Assembly: GCA_012026715.1 (NCBI GenBank)
Contig: VEPB01000167.1
Location: 1-17,052 of the forward strand
DNA: 17,052 nucleotides
Direction: 5' to 3'
Source: Methylococcaceae bacterium
Lineage (GTDB): Bacteria > Pseudomonadota > Gammaproteobacteria > Methylococcales > Methylococcaceae
The position numbers were made by a program, and so were the translations under genes. The notes beneath the pieces were generated by a model, which was not told the origin of the DNA, did not search any database, and saw only the letters and a program-made list of their open reading frames with translations. Below are positions 1 through 7,722 of this stretch, piece after piece; the stretch's first letter is position 1, and the number at the start of each line of letters is the position of its first letter.

Positions 1-1499
1 ATTACGGTTTCCAGGGCAGCCGATTGCTGTTCGCCTCGGAGTTGAAGGCCTTCGCCGCCCATCCGGATTTCGCCGCCGACATCGACCGAGGCGCCTTGAG
101 CCTGTACATCCGCCATGGATGCGTGCCCGCCCCCCACTGCATCTATCGGGGGATCTGCAAGCTCCCGGCCGGCAGTTGGCTGCAACTGCCGCTGCGGTCC
201 GCCGGCACCGCTGCGGCCGCGAACTCCCCGCTGGCCTACTGGCGCCTGAGCGATGCCGTGGAACGCGGCAGGGCGCGGCCGTTTGTCGGCTCCGCATCGG
301 ATGCGGCTGCGGCGCTGGAAGACACGCTCGGCCGGGCGGTGCGCCGGCAAATGCTGGCCGATGTGCCGCTGGGGGCGTTCCTGTCCGGCGGGATCGACTC
401 CTCGGCCATCGTCTCCTTGATGCAGGCGCAGTCCAGCCGCCCGATCCGGACCTTTGCCGTCGGCTTCACCGAGGCCGAATACAACGAGGCGGGCTACGCC
501 AAGGCGGTCGCCGAGCACCTCCACACCGAGCACACCGAACTCTATCTGACCCCCGGCGATGCCCTGGGGGTCATCCCGCAACTGGCGCAGATCTACGACG
601 AACCCTTCGCCGACTCGTCCCAGATTCCCACCGTGCTGCTGGCGCGCATGGCACGCCGGCACGTTACCGTGGCCCTGTCCGGCGATGCCGGCGACGAGAT
701 GCTGTGCGGCTACAACCGCTACCGCGTGGCGGCTCGCTGGGGTGTTCTCGCCAAGATCCCATTGCCGCTGCGGCGCCTGACCGGCCAGCTGTTGCAGCGG
801 GTCGGGCCGGACAACTGGCGGCGGCTGTTCGATCGGCTGGGCCGGCAGGTGGCCCTGCCGGCGGCCATGACCGAAAAGCTCGACAAGTTCGCCCTGCAAT
901 TGCAGCGGGCCGACGACGTCGCGGCGCTTTACTACGGACTGGTCTCGGCGCTGGACGATCCCGGCCGGGTGGTGGTCGGCGGCGGCGAGCCTGCCACCTG
1001 GCTGACCCGGATCGGATTGGCTCAGGCCTTCGCCGATCCCCAGGCCCACATGATGTTCCTGGATGCCATGAGCTATCTGCCCGACGACATCCTGGTCAAG
1101 GTGGACCGCGCCGCCATGGCGGCCAGCCTGGAAACCCGCATGCCGTTTCTGGATCCGGATTTCGTGGAATTCGCCTGGTCGCTGCCGGCCGGGCTCAAGT
1201 TCCGCCAGGGCCAGGGCAAATGGCTGCTGCGGCAGATGCTGTACCGCCGTGTGCCCCAGGCGCTGCTGGAACGGCCCAAGAGCGGGTTCGCCATACCCTT
1301 GGGGGACTGGCTGGCCGGTCCGCTCCGGGATTGGTGCGAATCCCTGCTGGCCCCAGAGCGCTTGCGCCGGGAAGGTTTTTTTGATGTGGACTTCGTCGGC
1401 CAGTGCTGGCACCAGCATCGGTCCCGCCAGCGGGAATGGCAAACCCTGTTGTGGAATGTGTTGATGTTCCAATCCTGGCTGGAAGGCGGAAGGGGATGA
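1..1499 (+). CDS. Asparagine synthase (glutamine-hydrolysing)-type amidotransferase, 5' end missing
   Basis: This is the C-terminal part of an AsnB-like enzyme. The reading frame is open from base 3 with no start codon, and the first visible residues (YGFQGSRLLFASELKAF) match the end of the N-terminal glutamine amidotransferase domain, so the true start lies left of the window. The ATP-pyrophosphatase synthetase domain follows: the PP-loop SGGIDSS is encoded at about 384-404, then the conserved stretches around SGDAGDE, LPDDILVKVDRAAM and ETRMPFLD, and near the end RPKSGFAIPLGDWL. Family members make asparagine or amidate other carboxylates using glutamine nitrogen. In exopolysaccharide and exosortase clusters such enzymes are thought to amidate sugars or precursors. 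The stop overlaps the start of the next gene (ATGA at 1496-1499), which suggests translational coupling with the polymerase gene. Family assignment is firm; the substrate is inferred from context. Confidence 0.93.
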   Translation, partial: YGFQGSRLLFASELKAFAAHPDFAADIDRGALSLYIRHGCVPAPHCIYRGICKLPAGSWLQLPLRSAGTAAAANSPLAYWRLSDAVERGRARPFVGSASDAAAALEDTLGRAVRRQMLADVPLGAFLSGGIDSSAIVSLMQAQSSRPIRTFAVGFTEAEYNEAGYAKAVAEHLHTEHTELYLTPGDALGVIPQLAQIYDEPFADSSQIPTVLLARMARRHVTVALSGDAGDEMLCGYNRYRVAARWGVLAKIPLPLRRLTGQLLQRVGPDNWRRLFDRLGRQVALPAAMTEKLDKFALQLQRADDVAALYYGLVSALDDPGRVVVGGGEPATWLTRIGLAQAFADPQAHMMFLDAMSYLPDDILVKVDRAAMAASLETRMPFLDPDFVEFAWSLPAGLKFRQGQGKWLLRQMLYRRVPQALLERPKSGFAIPLGDWLAGPLRDWCESLLAPERLRREGFFDVDFVGQCWHQHRSRQREWQTLLWNVLMFQSWLEGGRG

Positions 1500-2542
1500 T
1501 CGCCTACTGGTTCCTCATCGGCCTGCCGACCCTGCTGAGTTTCCTCGCCATTCCCGCCGGCACGCCGCGCCGGGCCCTGCTCTGGCTGGTGGCGCTGGTT
1601 TATCAGGTCTTCGTCGGATTGCGCTACCAGGTGGGCGCCGACCGCGTGGCCTACGGCTACATGCACCAGTACATCGCCGCCTGCCCGCTGAGCCAGGCCC
1701 TGGCATTCACGGAGCCCGGCTATGCGGCCTTGAATTGGGGAATGGCGCGGCTGGGCGGCAACATGGATTCGGTCAACTTCGCGGTGTCACTGGTGTTCGT
1801 TTCGGGATTGGTCCGCCTCGCCAGCTTACTGCCCAATCCCTGGATCGCCCTGGTCAGCGTGACCCCCTACCTGGTCATCGCCATCGGCATGAGCGCGGTG
1901 AGGCAATCGGCCGCCATCGGCCTGGTATTTCATCTGATGGCGAGCTGGCGTCAAGCTCCGACGAGAAAACTCCTGCTTTCCGGCATCGCGGCCAGTTTCC
2001 ATTACAGTGCGGTTATGGCCTTTATCTTCGTCCAGCAGAGTATCAGGCTGCGCCCCTGGTTGCGGGGATTATTGCTGGCGCTGGGTGCCGCCGCGATATT
2101 TCCGATCGTCAATTCCAGCGACGCTTACGCCAAGTATTACGCCACCTATCTGGAAGACAACCTGCTGTCTCCCGGCGCCTTCATGCATGTATTGCTGAAC
2201 GCCATTCCCGGCGCCCTTTATTTGTTACTGCATAAGCGCTGGCAGGCCAGATTCGGCAAAAACGACCTTTTGCCCATGCTCTCGGTGCTGAGTATTGCCA
2301 GTATCTTCGGCGTATCGGTTTCATCCACCGGTATCGACCGCCTGGCCCTGTATCTCTCGCCGATCCAGATGATGGTTTACGGAAGTCTGCCCGTTCTATT
2401 CGGACGCCAATACCAAATCCTCTGGTGCGCGCTGGTCGCCGGCTACAACCTCGTCGTGATGTATTGGTGGCTGAATTACGCCAATACCGCCAAAGGCTTT
2501 CTGCCTTACGACAACTGGCTCGCTCACTGGTTCGTCGACTAA
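1496..2542 (+). CDS. EpsG/Wzy-like polysaccharide polymerase (integral membrane protein)
   Basis: A 348-residue, very hydrophobic protein with about ten predicted membrane segments. It resembles the EpsG family, inner-membrane proteins that polymerise lipid-linked repeat units of exopolysaccharide at the periplasmic face. Supporting features are the early charged motif FVGLRYQVGADRVAYGYMHQY, the central IGMSAVRQSAAIGL segment typical of EpsG proteins, and the STGIDRLALYLSP segment before the last helices. The ATG at 1496 is chosen because it overlaps the upstream stop (ATGA) and has a GGAAGG ribosome-binding site at 1481-1486, 9 bases ahead. An open frame extends further upstream, but it runs inside the amidotransferase gene. 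The gene lies between the amidotransferase and a glycosyltransferase in one operon. Its second half is poorer in G+C than the amidotransferase gene. Polymerase families diverge greatly, so the family call is good but the polymer is unknown. Confidence 0.82.
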   Translation: MIAYWFLIGLPTLLSFLAIPAGTPRRALLWLVALVYQVFVGLRYQVGADRVAYGYMHQYIAACPLSQALAFTEPGYAALNWGMARLGGNMDSVNFAVSLVFVSGLVRLASLLPNPWIALVSVTPYLVIAIGMSAVRQSAAIGLVFHLMASWRQAPTRKLLLSGIAASFHYSAVMAFIFVQQSIRLRPWLRGLLLALGAAAIFPIVNSSDAYAKYYATYLEDNLLSPGAFMHVLLNAIPGALYLLLHKRWQARFGKNDLLPMLSVLSIASIFGVSVSSTGIDRLALYLSPIQMMVYGSLPVLFGRQYQILWCALVAGYNLVVMYWWLNYANTAKGFLPYDNWLAHWFVD

Positions 2543-2564
2543 CCTGCCTTCGTCAGGATACGCC

Positions 2565-3743
2565 ATGCTAGGAACATCGGAACGCCCGAAGAAAGTTGTG
2601 CTGGTGGCCAATACGTCGTGGAATATCCATAATTTCAGGCGCCGCCTGATAACCCAGCTGCTGGAGCGGGGGGTGGACGTCTATGTGCTGGCTCCTTACG
2701 ACAATTACTCAAAAAATCTCGGCAAGGTTCACTATATCGAGTTGCCGATGGATAGGCGAGGCACCGATCCGCTGCGGGAGATTTGCCTGCTGGCGCGGCT
2801 GATCTGCATATTTTATATCGTCAGGCCCGACGTCATCCTTTCGTATACCCCGAAATGCAATATCTATGCGGCAATCGGTGCCCGGATCCTGGGTATACCC
2901 ATCATCACCAATATCTCCGGCCTGGGCACCGCATTCATCCGGCGCAGCTGGCTTACCCGCGTCGTCAAATACCTGTACAGGGTTGCCTTGAAAGGTTCCG
3001 TGAGGGTATTTTTCCAGAACCGCGACGATCAACGTCTATTCCTGGACAAGGGGCTGGTGAGCGCCGAACAGGCCAGGCTGCTGCCGGGGTCGGGCGTGGA
3101 TCTGCAGCGGTTCTCGCCGGCACCGGTCCCTGCCAACGGCAGCGGTGCCTTCGTGTTTCTCTGCGTCGCCCGCCTGCTGAAGGACAAGGGTATCGAGGAG
3201 CTGGTGGAGGCGGTGAAATTGCTTAAGCCCCGCTATCCCCATCTGGAATGCCGGTTGCTGGGCTTTCTCGACCTCCAGAATCCTTCGGCGATTGGCGCCG
3301 AACTGCTGCAGGCCTGGGTCGCCGAGGGGACGGTCGACTACCTCGGCAGCAGCGACAATGTCGTCGACCCTCTGCGCCATTGCGACTGTGTGGTGTTGCC
3401 GTCGTACCGGGAAGGCACGCCCCGCTCCTTGCTGGAGGCCGCCAGCGTCGGCAAGCCCATCGTCACCACCGATACGGTAGGTTGCCGGGAAACCGTGGAA
3501 GATGGGGTCACGGGCTTGTTGTGCCGGGTGCGTGACGCCGTCGACCTGAAAGACAAGATGGAAAAGATGCTGCGGTTGTCCGAGTCGGAGCGGGCGGCCA
3601 TGGGCGCCAAAGGCCGGGAAAAGATGCAGCGGGAATTCGACGAAAGGATCGTGATCGACCGCTACCTGGAAACCATCTCGGAAATCCTGGAGGAGCGTTG
3701 CCGGTCTGCCGCCGCGCTGTTTGAGGCGAAACGGAGCGCTTGA
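2565..3743 (+). CDS. GT4-family glycosyltransferase, exopolysaccharide assembly
   Basis: A 392-residue GT-B fold retaining glycosyltransferase, probably adding a sugar to an undecaprenyl-diphosphate-linked intermediate at the cytoplasmic membrane face. The N-terminal Rossmann half (about 1-185) starts VVLVANTSWNIHNFRRRLI and contains SYTPKCNIYAAIGARILGIP and NISGLGTAF, typical of PglA/WbnK/CapM-like enzymes. The C-terminal half (about 195-375) has the nucleotide-sugar binding residues R203 and K208 (VARLLKDKG) and the EX7E motif E283/E291 in SYREGTPRSLLEAASVGKPIV. Length is normal for the family. The ATG at 2565 has AGGA a few bases upstream, and the gene starts 22 bases after the polymerase stop, so it is very likely in the same operon. 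The first 150 codons are noticeably richer in A+T than the last 150. Donor and acceptor sugars cannot be read from sequence. Confidence 0.93.
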   Translation: MLGTSERPKKVVLVANTSWNIHNFRRRLITQLLERGVDVYVLAPYDNYSKNLGKVHYIELPMDRRGTDPLREICLLARLICIFYIVRPDVILSYTPKCNIYAAIGARILGIPIITNISGLGTAFIRRSWLTRVVKYLYRVALKGSVRVFFQNRDDQRLFLDKGLVSAEQARLLPGSGVDLQRFSPAPVPANGSGAFVFLCVARLLKDKGIEELVEAVKLLKPRYPHLECRLLGFLDLQNPSAIGAELLQAWVAEGTVDYLGSSDNVVDPLRHCDCVVLPSYREGTPRSLLEAASVGKPIVTTDTVGCRETVEDGVTGLLCRVRDAVDLKDKMEKMLRLSESERAAMGAKGREKMQREFDERIVIDRYLETISEILEERCRSAAALFEAKRSA

Positions 3744-3751
3744 GGACCGGC

Positions 3752-3788
3752 TGAAAGGCGGACGAAGGCGCCATCGCCTTCCCTTTCA
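3752..3788 (+). terminator. Hairpin after the exopolysaccharide operon, terminator-like
   Basis: A two-part stem starts 9 bases after the GT4 stop. The outer arms are TGAAAGG (3752-3758) and CCTTTCA (3782-3788). The inner arms are GAAGGCG (3764-3770) and CGCCTTC (3775-3781) around a CCAT loop, with a five-base bulge on the left. Fourteen base pairs are perfect. The following bases (TCTTGCAAC) are not a real U-tract, so it may end transcription weakly or protect the 3' end. It lies between two convergent genes. Confidence 0.4.
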
Positions 3789-3914
3789 TCTTGCAACAAC
3801 CGGTCGAAGTGGTCGGGCAGCGGGAAGGGCGCGGCGGGCGGGGCGATCTCCCACCCCCGCCTACCTCTTGCGACAATTTCCCGAGACTAAAGAAATCGAG
3901 AGTCCGACCGCCTC

Positions 3915-6900
3915 CTACTGCAGGCCTTGCAGCGTTGTTCTTGCTTCGTCCGAGCCGGTGAACTCGGCTTTGGTCTCGAGCGCCTTGGCGAGCTGGTCCT
4001 TGGCCTTGGATTGATCGCCCTGCTTGTGGTACATCATGCCCAGGTGGTAGCGGAAAACGGGGACCTGGGGGCTTTTATCCACGACGGTGGTTTGCAGCGC
4101 CACGGCTTTGTCGACCTCTCCATTCAGATAGCGGATCCACGCCACGGTGTCGCGAAGCGCCGGCTCCTCGGAATTTTCGAGGCGACTGGCAAGTTCGGCG
4201 GCCCGCTTGATCTGGTCAGCGGACGCGCCGGGCAGGCTGAGCAGGCTGGCCAGATTGTTGATGGCCACCAACTGGTCGGGGTTGGCTTTCAGGATCCCCT
4301 CGTAGACCTCTCTGGCCTTGTCGTATTGTTTGGTCGCTTCGTAGACGCGCGCGATGTTCAGCTGGATGTTGAGATCCTTCGGATCCACGGCCAGGGCTTT
4401 CCGGTAAATGGCCAGCGCTTCGTCCGACTGTCCCAGTTTTTCGTAGTAGCTTCCCAGGTTGGCGTAGGGCAACAGCCAGTCCGGCTTGACCTCGATGGCT
4501 TTGTTGAGCGCCTTGACGCCATCGGCTTCGTGCTTTTGCGCGAAGTTCACCCCGGCCAGCAATTGGTAGGCGCCGGCGTGCTTGGGGTTTTCCGAGATCA
4601 CTTTCTTCAGCATCGCCAGCGCCTTGTCCGGTTTTTCCTGCGCCATCTGTAGCGAGGCGGAGGCGGCCAGCGATTCGTAGGAGTTGTTGCTCAGTCGCTG
4701 GGCGGCATCGTACTCGGTGACTGCCAGGTCATATTTCTTGCGCCCCTGATAGAGCGAGCCCAGGCGCAGTGCCACGGCGGCGTTGGAAGGAATGCGCTTG
4801 CGGAGGTCCTTGAACACCGCCTCTGCCGCATCGTCCTGTTTGTCCATGGCCAGCAATTCGGCCTTGAGGTTGAGCGCGTCCAGGTTGTCGGGTTGTTGGG
4901 CCAGGAAGTCGTTGGTCTGGGTCAACGCCTGCGACAGGTTCTTTTGCCGGGCCAGGAAGTCCACCAGGTTTCGCCTGACCGCGAAGTCGCGGGGGGCGGT
5001 GCGTATGGCCCGTTCGAGCGTTTCCTGCACTTTCCCGGTTTCCTGGTTGGCCAACTGGGCATTGGCCAGCATGGTCAGCGCTTCGGTGGAATTGGGCTGC
5101 TGATCGACCAGGGTTTGAAAGGTGGCGACGGCTTGTGCGGGCAGCTTCCGGCTCAGTTCCAGCTTTCCTTTCAGCAGTAGGGCTTGAGTGTCGTTGGGTT
5201 GCTTGGCCAGGACCTCCGCGATCAGCGCGTCGCTTTCTTCGCCGCGGCGGTTTCGCGCCAGAAGCTCGGCGAGCACCAGCCTGGTCTTGTCCGCTTCCGG
5301 GCGGTTCTCGGCTTTGGCGAGGAACTCCCTGAGAACCTGTTCCGCCTGGCCGCTATTGCCTTTGCGCTGCAACAGGCTGGCGAGCGCCACGTTTAGGTCC
5401 AATTGGGTGCCGAAGTCGTCGGCGACGGTGGCCAGGGCCTTCTGATAAGTGGCGACGGCCTTTTCGACGTCGTTCTGCTTTTCGTAATGGGCGCCGAGAT
5501 TCACATAAGGCACCAGCCAGCTCGGGTTCAGTTCGATGGCCTTTTCCAGGGCCGCAACCCCTTCCTGGGAGTGATCCTGCGATAGCTTCAGGACCCCCAG
5601 CAATTGCTGCGCGCCGGCATTGCGAGGGCTGCCGGCCAGCACTTTTTCAACAGCGGCAAGCGCTTGATCGCCTTGTTTCAGCTCCATGTGGATTGAAACC
5701 AGAGCCTTGAGCGCATCGTAGGCGCCACCTGACTTTTCCACCGCAACCGCATACTCCTTCAGCGCGGCATCGTACTTCTTCTGGTCGGCGTACAGATTGC
5801 CCAGTCGGAATGCCGCGACCGGCTTGTCCGGGAAGCGTTCTTTCATTTCGCGGATCGCCGTCTCATAGGCGGCGGCATCTTTACCGACCGCCAGCAGGTC
5901 TGCTTTCAGGTTGAGGCCATCGAGACTGTCCGGTTGCAGCTTGAGGAACTCGTTGATTTGGTCGAGCGCTTGGGCGGGATTGTTCTGCTGTACCAGAAAC
6001 TGGGCCAGATTGCGGCGCAAGCCAAAATCCGTCGGTTTGACCTGCACGGCGCGCTCCAGGTTTTCCTGCGCCAAGGTCGGTTTTCCGTCCATCTGGAATG
6101 CGCTGGCCAGCAACGACAGGACTTCCGTCGCGTCCGGTTGTTCCTTGAGGATTGAACGGAAGGCGGCGATGGCGTCCTGAGCGTTCTTTCGGTTCAGCGC
6201 CAGTTTGCCCTTGAGGAGCAGCGCCTGGCGATCGCTGGGGTGCTCCTTGAGAACCTCGTCAGCAACTTTTTCGGCGTCGGCGTAGCGACCGCGGCGGGCG
6301 ATCAGTTCGGCCAGGGCAACCTGCGCCTTAACCGCTTCCGGCGTGTCCTCGTTGGCTTGGATGAAATCCTGGAGGACCTTTTCTGCCTGCTCCGCCTTCT
6401 TGCTGCGCTCGAGCAAGCCGGACAGGGCTGCGACCGGTTCGAGCGACTTCGGATGGGCGGTAATCGCGGACTGAAGCTCGCTTTCTGCACGACCCGTATC
6501 GCCGCGGTTCAGCAGGAATTCGACGAGAGCCAGGACCGGCTGGGTGTCGTCAGGGAAATCGCGGATGGCCGCCCGCAGCGCGGTTTCCACGTCACTCCAA
6601 CGTTCCAGCTGAAAGTAGAACTTGGCGAGCGTGAGCCGGTTCTGCAGCACAGAGGGTTCAGTGCTAATCAGGGTCTTGATCGCTTGCTCGGCCTGGTCGA
6701 ATTTTTTCATCTCGGTGAAAAGCTTGGCCTGGGCCGACAGCAGCGCCGTTTTCTTGGTGCTTGAGGCGAGTCCCTCGGCGAGGGCCTGCTCGGCACTGGC
6801 CAAATCCCCATGTTGGTTGCGGAGCATGGCCAATACGACATAGGGGTCCGGTTGATCGGGCTTTTCTGAAACGATCGCTTGCAGCCCTTTCAGTGCGTCT

Positions 6901-7337
6901 TCGGTTTTTCCCTTGAAGTTGTCGATGGCGATCTGCAGCATCCTTACTTCGACATCGGTGGGTTTTTCCTTGGCAACCGGGCCCAGCATTTCCTCGGCTT
7001 TGTCGATTTGCTTGGCCATCAGGAAGAACCGCGCCAGATGGAATTGGGCGTCGCGGAAGTTGGGGTCCAGTTCGACGGCTTTTTGGAAAAGCCCAAAGGC
7101 CTGCTGAAAGTTCTGCTTGTCTTCCTCGATGCGGCCGAGATAGTAATAGGGCTGCGGCGATTTCGGATCGATCTGCAGGACGTTCTTGAATTCGATCGAG
7201 GCCTTCTCGGAATTCGCCTGCTCGTAGTAACTGATGGCCTTTTTGAGATGATCGGCCTTACGCTCTTCGGCGCCGCCACAACCGAGCAGCGTCGCTGCCA
7301 AAATAAGCGCGGTGGGCCGTAGGGATCTGGCTTTCAT
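3915..7337 (-). CDS. Very long TPR-repeat lipoprotein, PrsT-like (exosortase/PEP-CTERM associated type)
   Basis: A 1140-residue protein built almost wholly of tetratricopeptide repeats, helical hairpins of about 34 residues that bind partner proteins. The start ATG at 7337 is favoured because GGAG lies 7 bases upstream and it begins a lipoprotein signal: positive MKARSLRP, a hydrophobic stretch, then LLGC with the acylated Cys at residue 20. The residue after Cys is Gly, so outer-membrane sorting is expected. TPR-like repeats run from about residue 28 to 1125, with recurring patterns such as AIELNPSWLVPYVNLGAHYEK. Residues 304-636 are duplicated as 651-983 with no gap. The overall pattern, including the C-terminal NNLASLL and VFRYHLGMMYHKQGD stretches, resembles the PEP-CTERM-system TPR lipoprotein (PrsT), whose usual length I recall as about 900. 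It probably scaffolds surface polysaccharide export or assembly in the periplasm. It converges on the exopolysaccharide operon. The TPR lipoprotein call is firm; the PrsT link is an inference. Confidence 0.85.
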   Translation of the reverse strand: MKARSLRPTALILAATLLGCGGAEERKADHLKKAISYYEQANSEKASIEFKNVLQIDPKSPQPYYYLGRIEEDKQNFQQAFGLFQKAVELDPNFRDAQFHLARFFLMAKQIDKAEEMLGPVAKEKPTDVEVRMLQIAIDNFKGKTEDALKGLQAIVSEKPDQPDPYVVLAMLRNQHGDLASAEQALAEGLASSTKKTALLSAQAKLFTEMKKFDQAEQAIKTLISTEPSVLQNRLTLAKFYFQLERWSDVETALRAAIRDFPDDTQPVLALVEFLLNRGDTGRAESELQSAITAHPKSLEPVAALSGLLERSKKAEQAEKVLQDFIQANEDTPEAVKAQVALAELIARRGRYADAEKVADEVLKEHPSDRQALLLKGKLALNRKNAQDAIAAFRSILKEQPDATEVLSLLASAFQMDGKPTLAQENLERAVQVKPTDFGLRRNLAQFLVQQNNPAQALDQINEFLKLQPDSLDGLNLKADLLAVGKDAAAYETAIREMKERFPDKPVAAFRLGNLYADQKKYDAALKEYAVAVEKSGGAYDALKALVSIHMELKQGDQALAAVEKVLAGSPRNAGAQQLLGVLKLSQDHSQEGVAALEKAIELNPSWLVPYVNLGAHYEKQNDVEKAVATYQKALATVADDFGTQLDLNVALASLLQRKGNSGQAEQVLREFLAKAENRPEADKTRLVLAELLARNRRGEESDALIAEVLAKQPNDTQALLLKGKLELSRKLPAQAVATFQTLVDQQPNSTEALTMLANAQLANQETGKVQETLERAIRTAPRDFAVRRNLVDFLARQKNLSQALTQTNDFLAQQPDNLDALNLKAELLAMDKQDDAAEAVFKDLRKRIPSNAAVALRLGSLYQGRKKYDLAVTEYDAAQRLSNNSYESLAASASLQMAQEKPDKALAMLKKVISENPKHAGAYQLLAGVNFAQKHEADGVKALNKAIEVKPDWLLPYANLGSYYEKLGQSDEALAIYRKALAVDPKDLNIQLNIARVYEATKQYDKAREVYEGILKANPDQLVAINNLASLLSLPGASADQIKRAAELASRLENSEEPALRDTVAWIRYLNGEVDKAVALQTTVVDKSPQVPVFRYHLGMMYHKQGDQSKAKDQLAKALETKAEFTGSDEARTTLQGLQ
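4389..5387 (-). repeat. Internal TPR duplication, copy B (residues 651-983 of the TPR lipoprotein)
   Basis: Second copy of the block, shifted by 347 residues (1041 bases). Counterpart anchors are LAELLARNRR, ALLLKGKLEL, DFAVRRNLVDFL, PDNLDALNLKAELLA, VALRLGSLY and WLLPYANLGSYYEK. By eye roughly 40-50% of residues are identical across the aligned parts, so the duplication is old. Confidence 0.85.
5430..6428 (-). repeat. Internal TPR duplication, copy A (residues 304-636 of the TPR lipoprotein)
   Basis: First copy of a block of about ten TPRs. Anchor segments are LAELIARRGR, ALLLKGKLAL, DFGLRRNLAQFL, PDSLDGLNLKADLLA, AAFRLGNLY and WLVPYVNLGAHYEK. Each recurs exactly 347 residues later in copy B with no insertion or deletion. 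This is too regular for chance similarity between single TPRs. Confidence 0.85.
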
Positions 7338-7344
7338 GGGTAAA

Positions 7345-7348
7345 CTCC
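7345..7348 (-). promoter_or_regulatory. Ribosome-binding site fixing the TPR lipoprotein start
   Basis: On the minus strand GGAG (within CTGGAG) stands 7 bases before the ATG at 7337. It supports this start over a 29-codon upstream extension opening with TTG, which would bury the lipoprotein signal. Confidence 0.7.
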
Positions 7349-7475
7349 AGGGTTTCGCAATGGAATAGGGGTGAGTCCGGCGTGCGGCGAGATGGGGAGA
7401 AGTGGTCCGGCTGCGGATTCGCAAACGACTGCAAGGCTGATGCCACCGCCCTGCGGTCCTTGGTTCGAACGACGT

Positions 7476-7503
7476 ATGCTACGGATACGGTAGCGCTTGT
7501 CCA
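7476..7503 (-). promoter_or_regulatory. Candidate sigma-70 promoter for the TPR lipoprotein
   Basis: Read on the minus strand: TGGACA (7503-7498, one mismatch to TTGACA), a 16-base spacer, then TAGCAT (7481-7476, two mismatches to TATAAT). It is about 140 bases upstream of the ATG. An inverted repeat GCTAC (7478-7482) / GTAGC (7490-7494) covers the -10 end and part of the spacer and could be an operator. The match is modest and could be chance. Confidence 0.25.
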
Positions 7504-7722
7504 GCGTCGGGGCGCTGCGGCGGCGCTTTCCCGCCACGGGGGCAAGGGGCCGTCGCACGGTGGGGGTTGTGGCATTTCACGCGGTAGTGGTGCATATGCC
7601 GTATCGTACAGCGCGTTTGTGACGTTATTGTGTGAACGGCCGGGATTCCCAAGTCTGCCCGGTGTGCGCCGCCGTTCTCCCAGTTGTTTTCCTTAGTTTT
7701 TGAAACCGGCCGACCGCCAGTC

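Larger units (their letters stand above)
7338..7722. other. Divergent intergenic region between TPR lipoprotein and apbE-family gene
   Basis: These 385 bases carry no convincing gene. They must hold promoters for both outward-facing genes. On the minus strand I see one modest sigma-70-like candidate (listed separately) overlapping a GCTAC/GTAGC inverted repeat. A perfect 8-base palindrome, GCATATGC, lies at 7592-7599. I found no convincing -35/-10 pair for the plus-strand gene and no sigma-54 (TGGCAC-N5-TTGCA) match on either strand. Confidence 0.6.

Noticed and set aside
119..1384. A 421-codon plus-strand frame inside the amidotransferase gene
   Set aside because: It is an Arg/Ala/Gly/Pro-rich shadow frame; the overlapping frame carries the full asparagine synthase motifs.
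7615..7640. CRP-like half site TGTGA near 7619
   Set aside because: The second half does not match TCACA at the right spacing.
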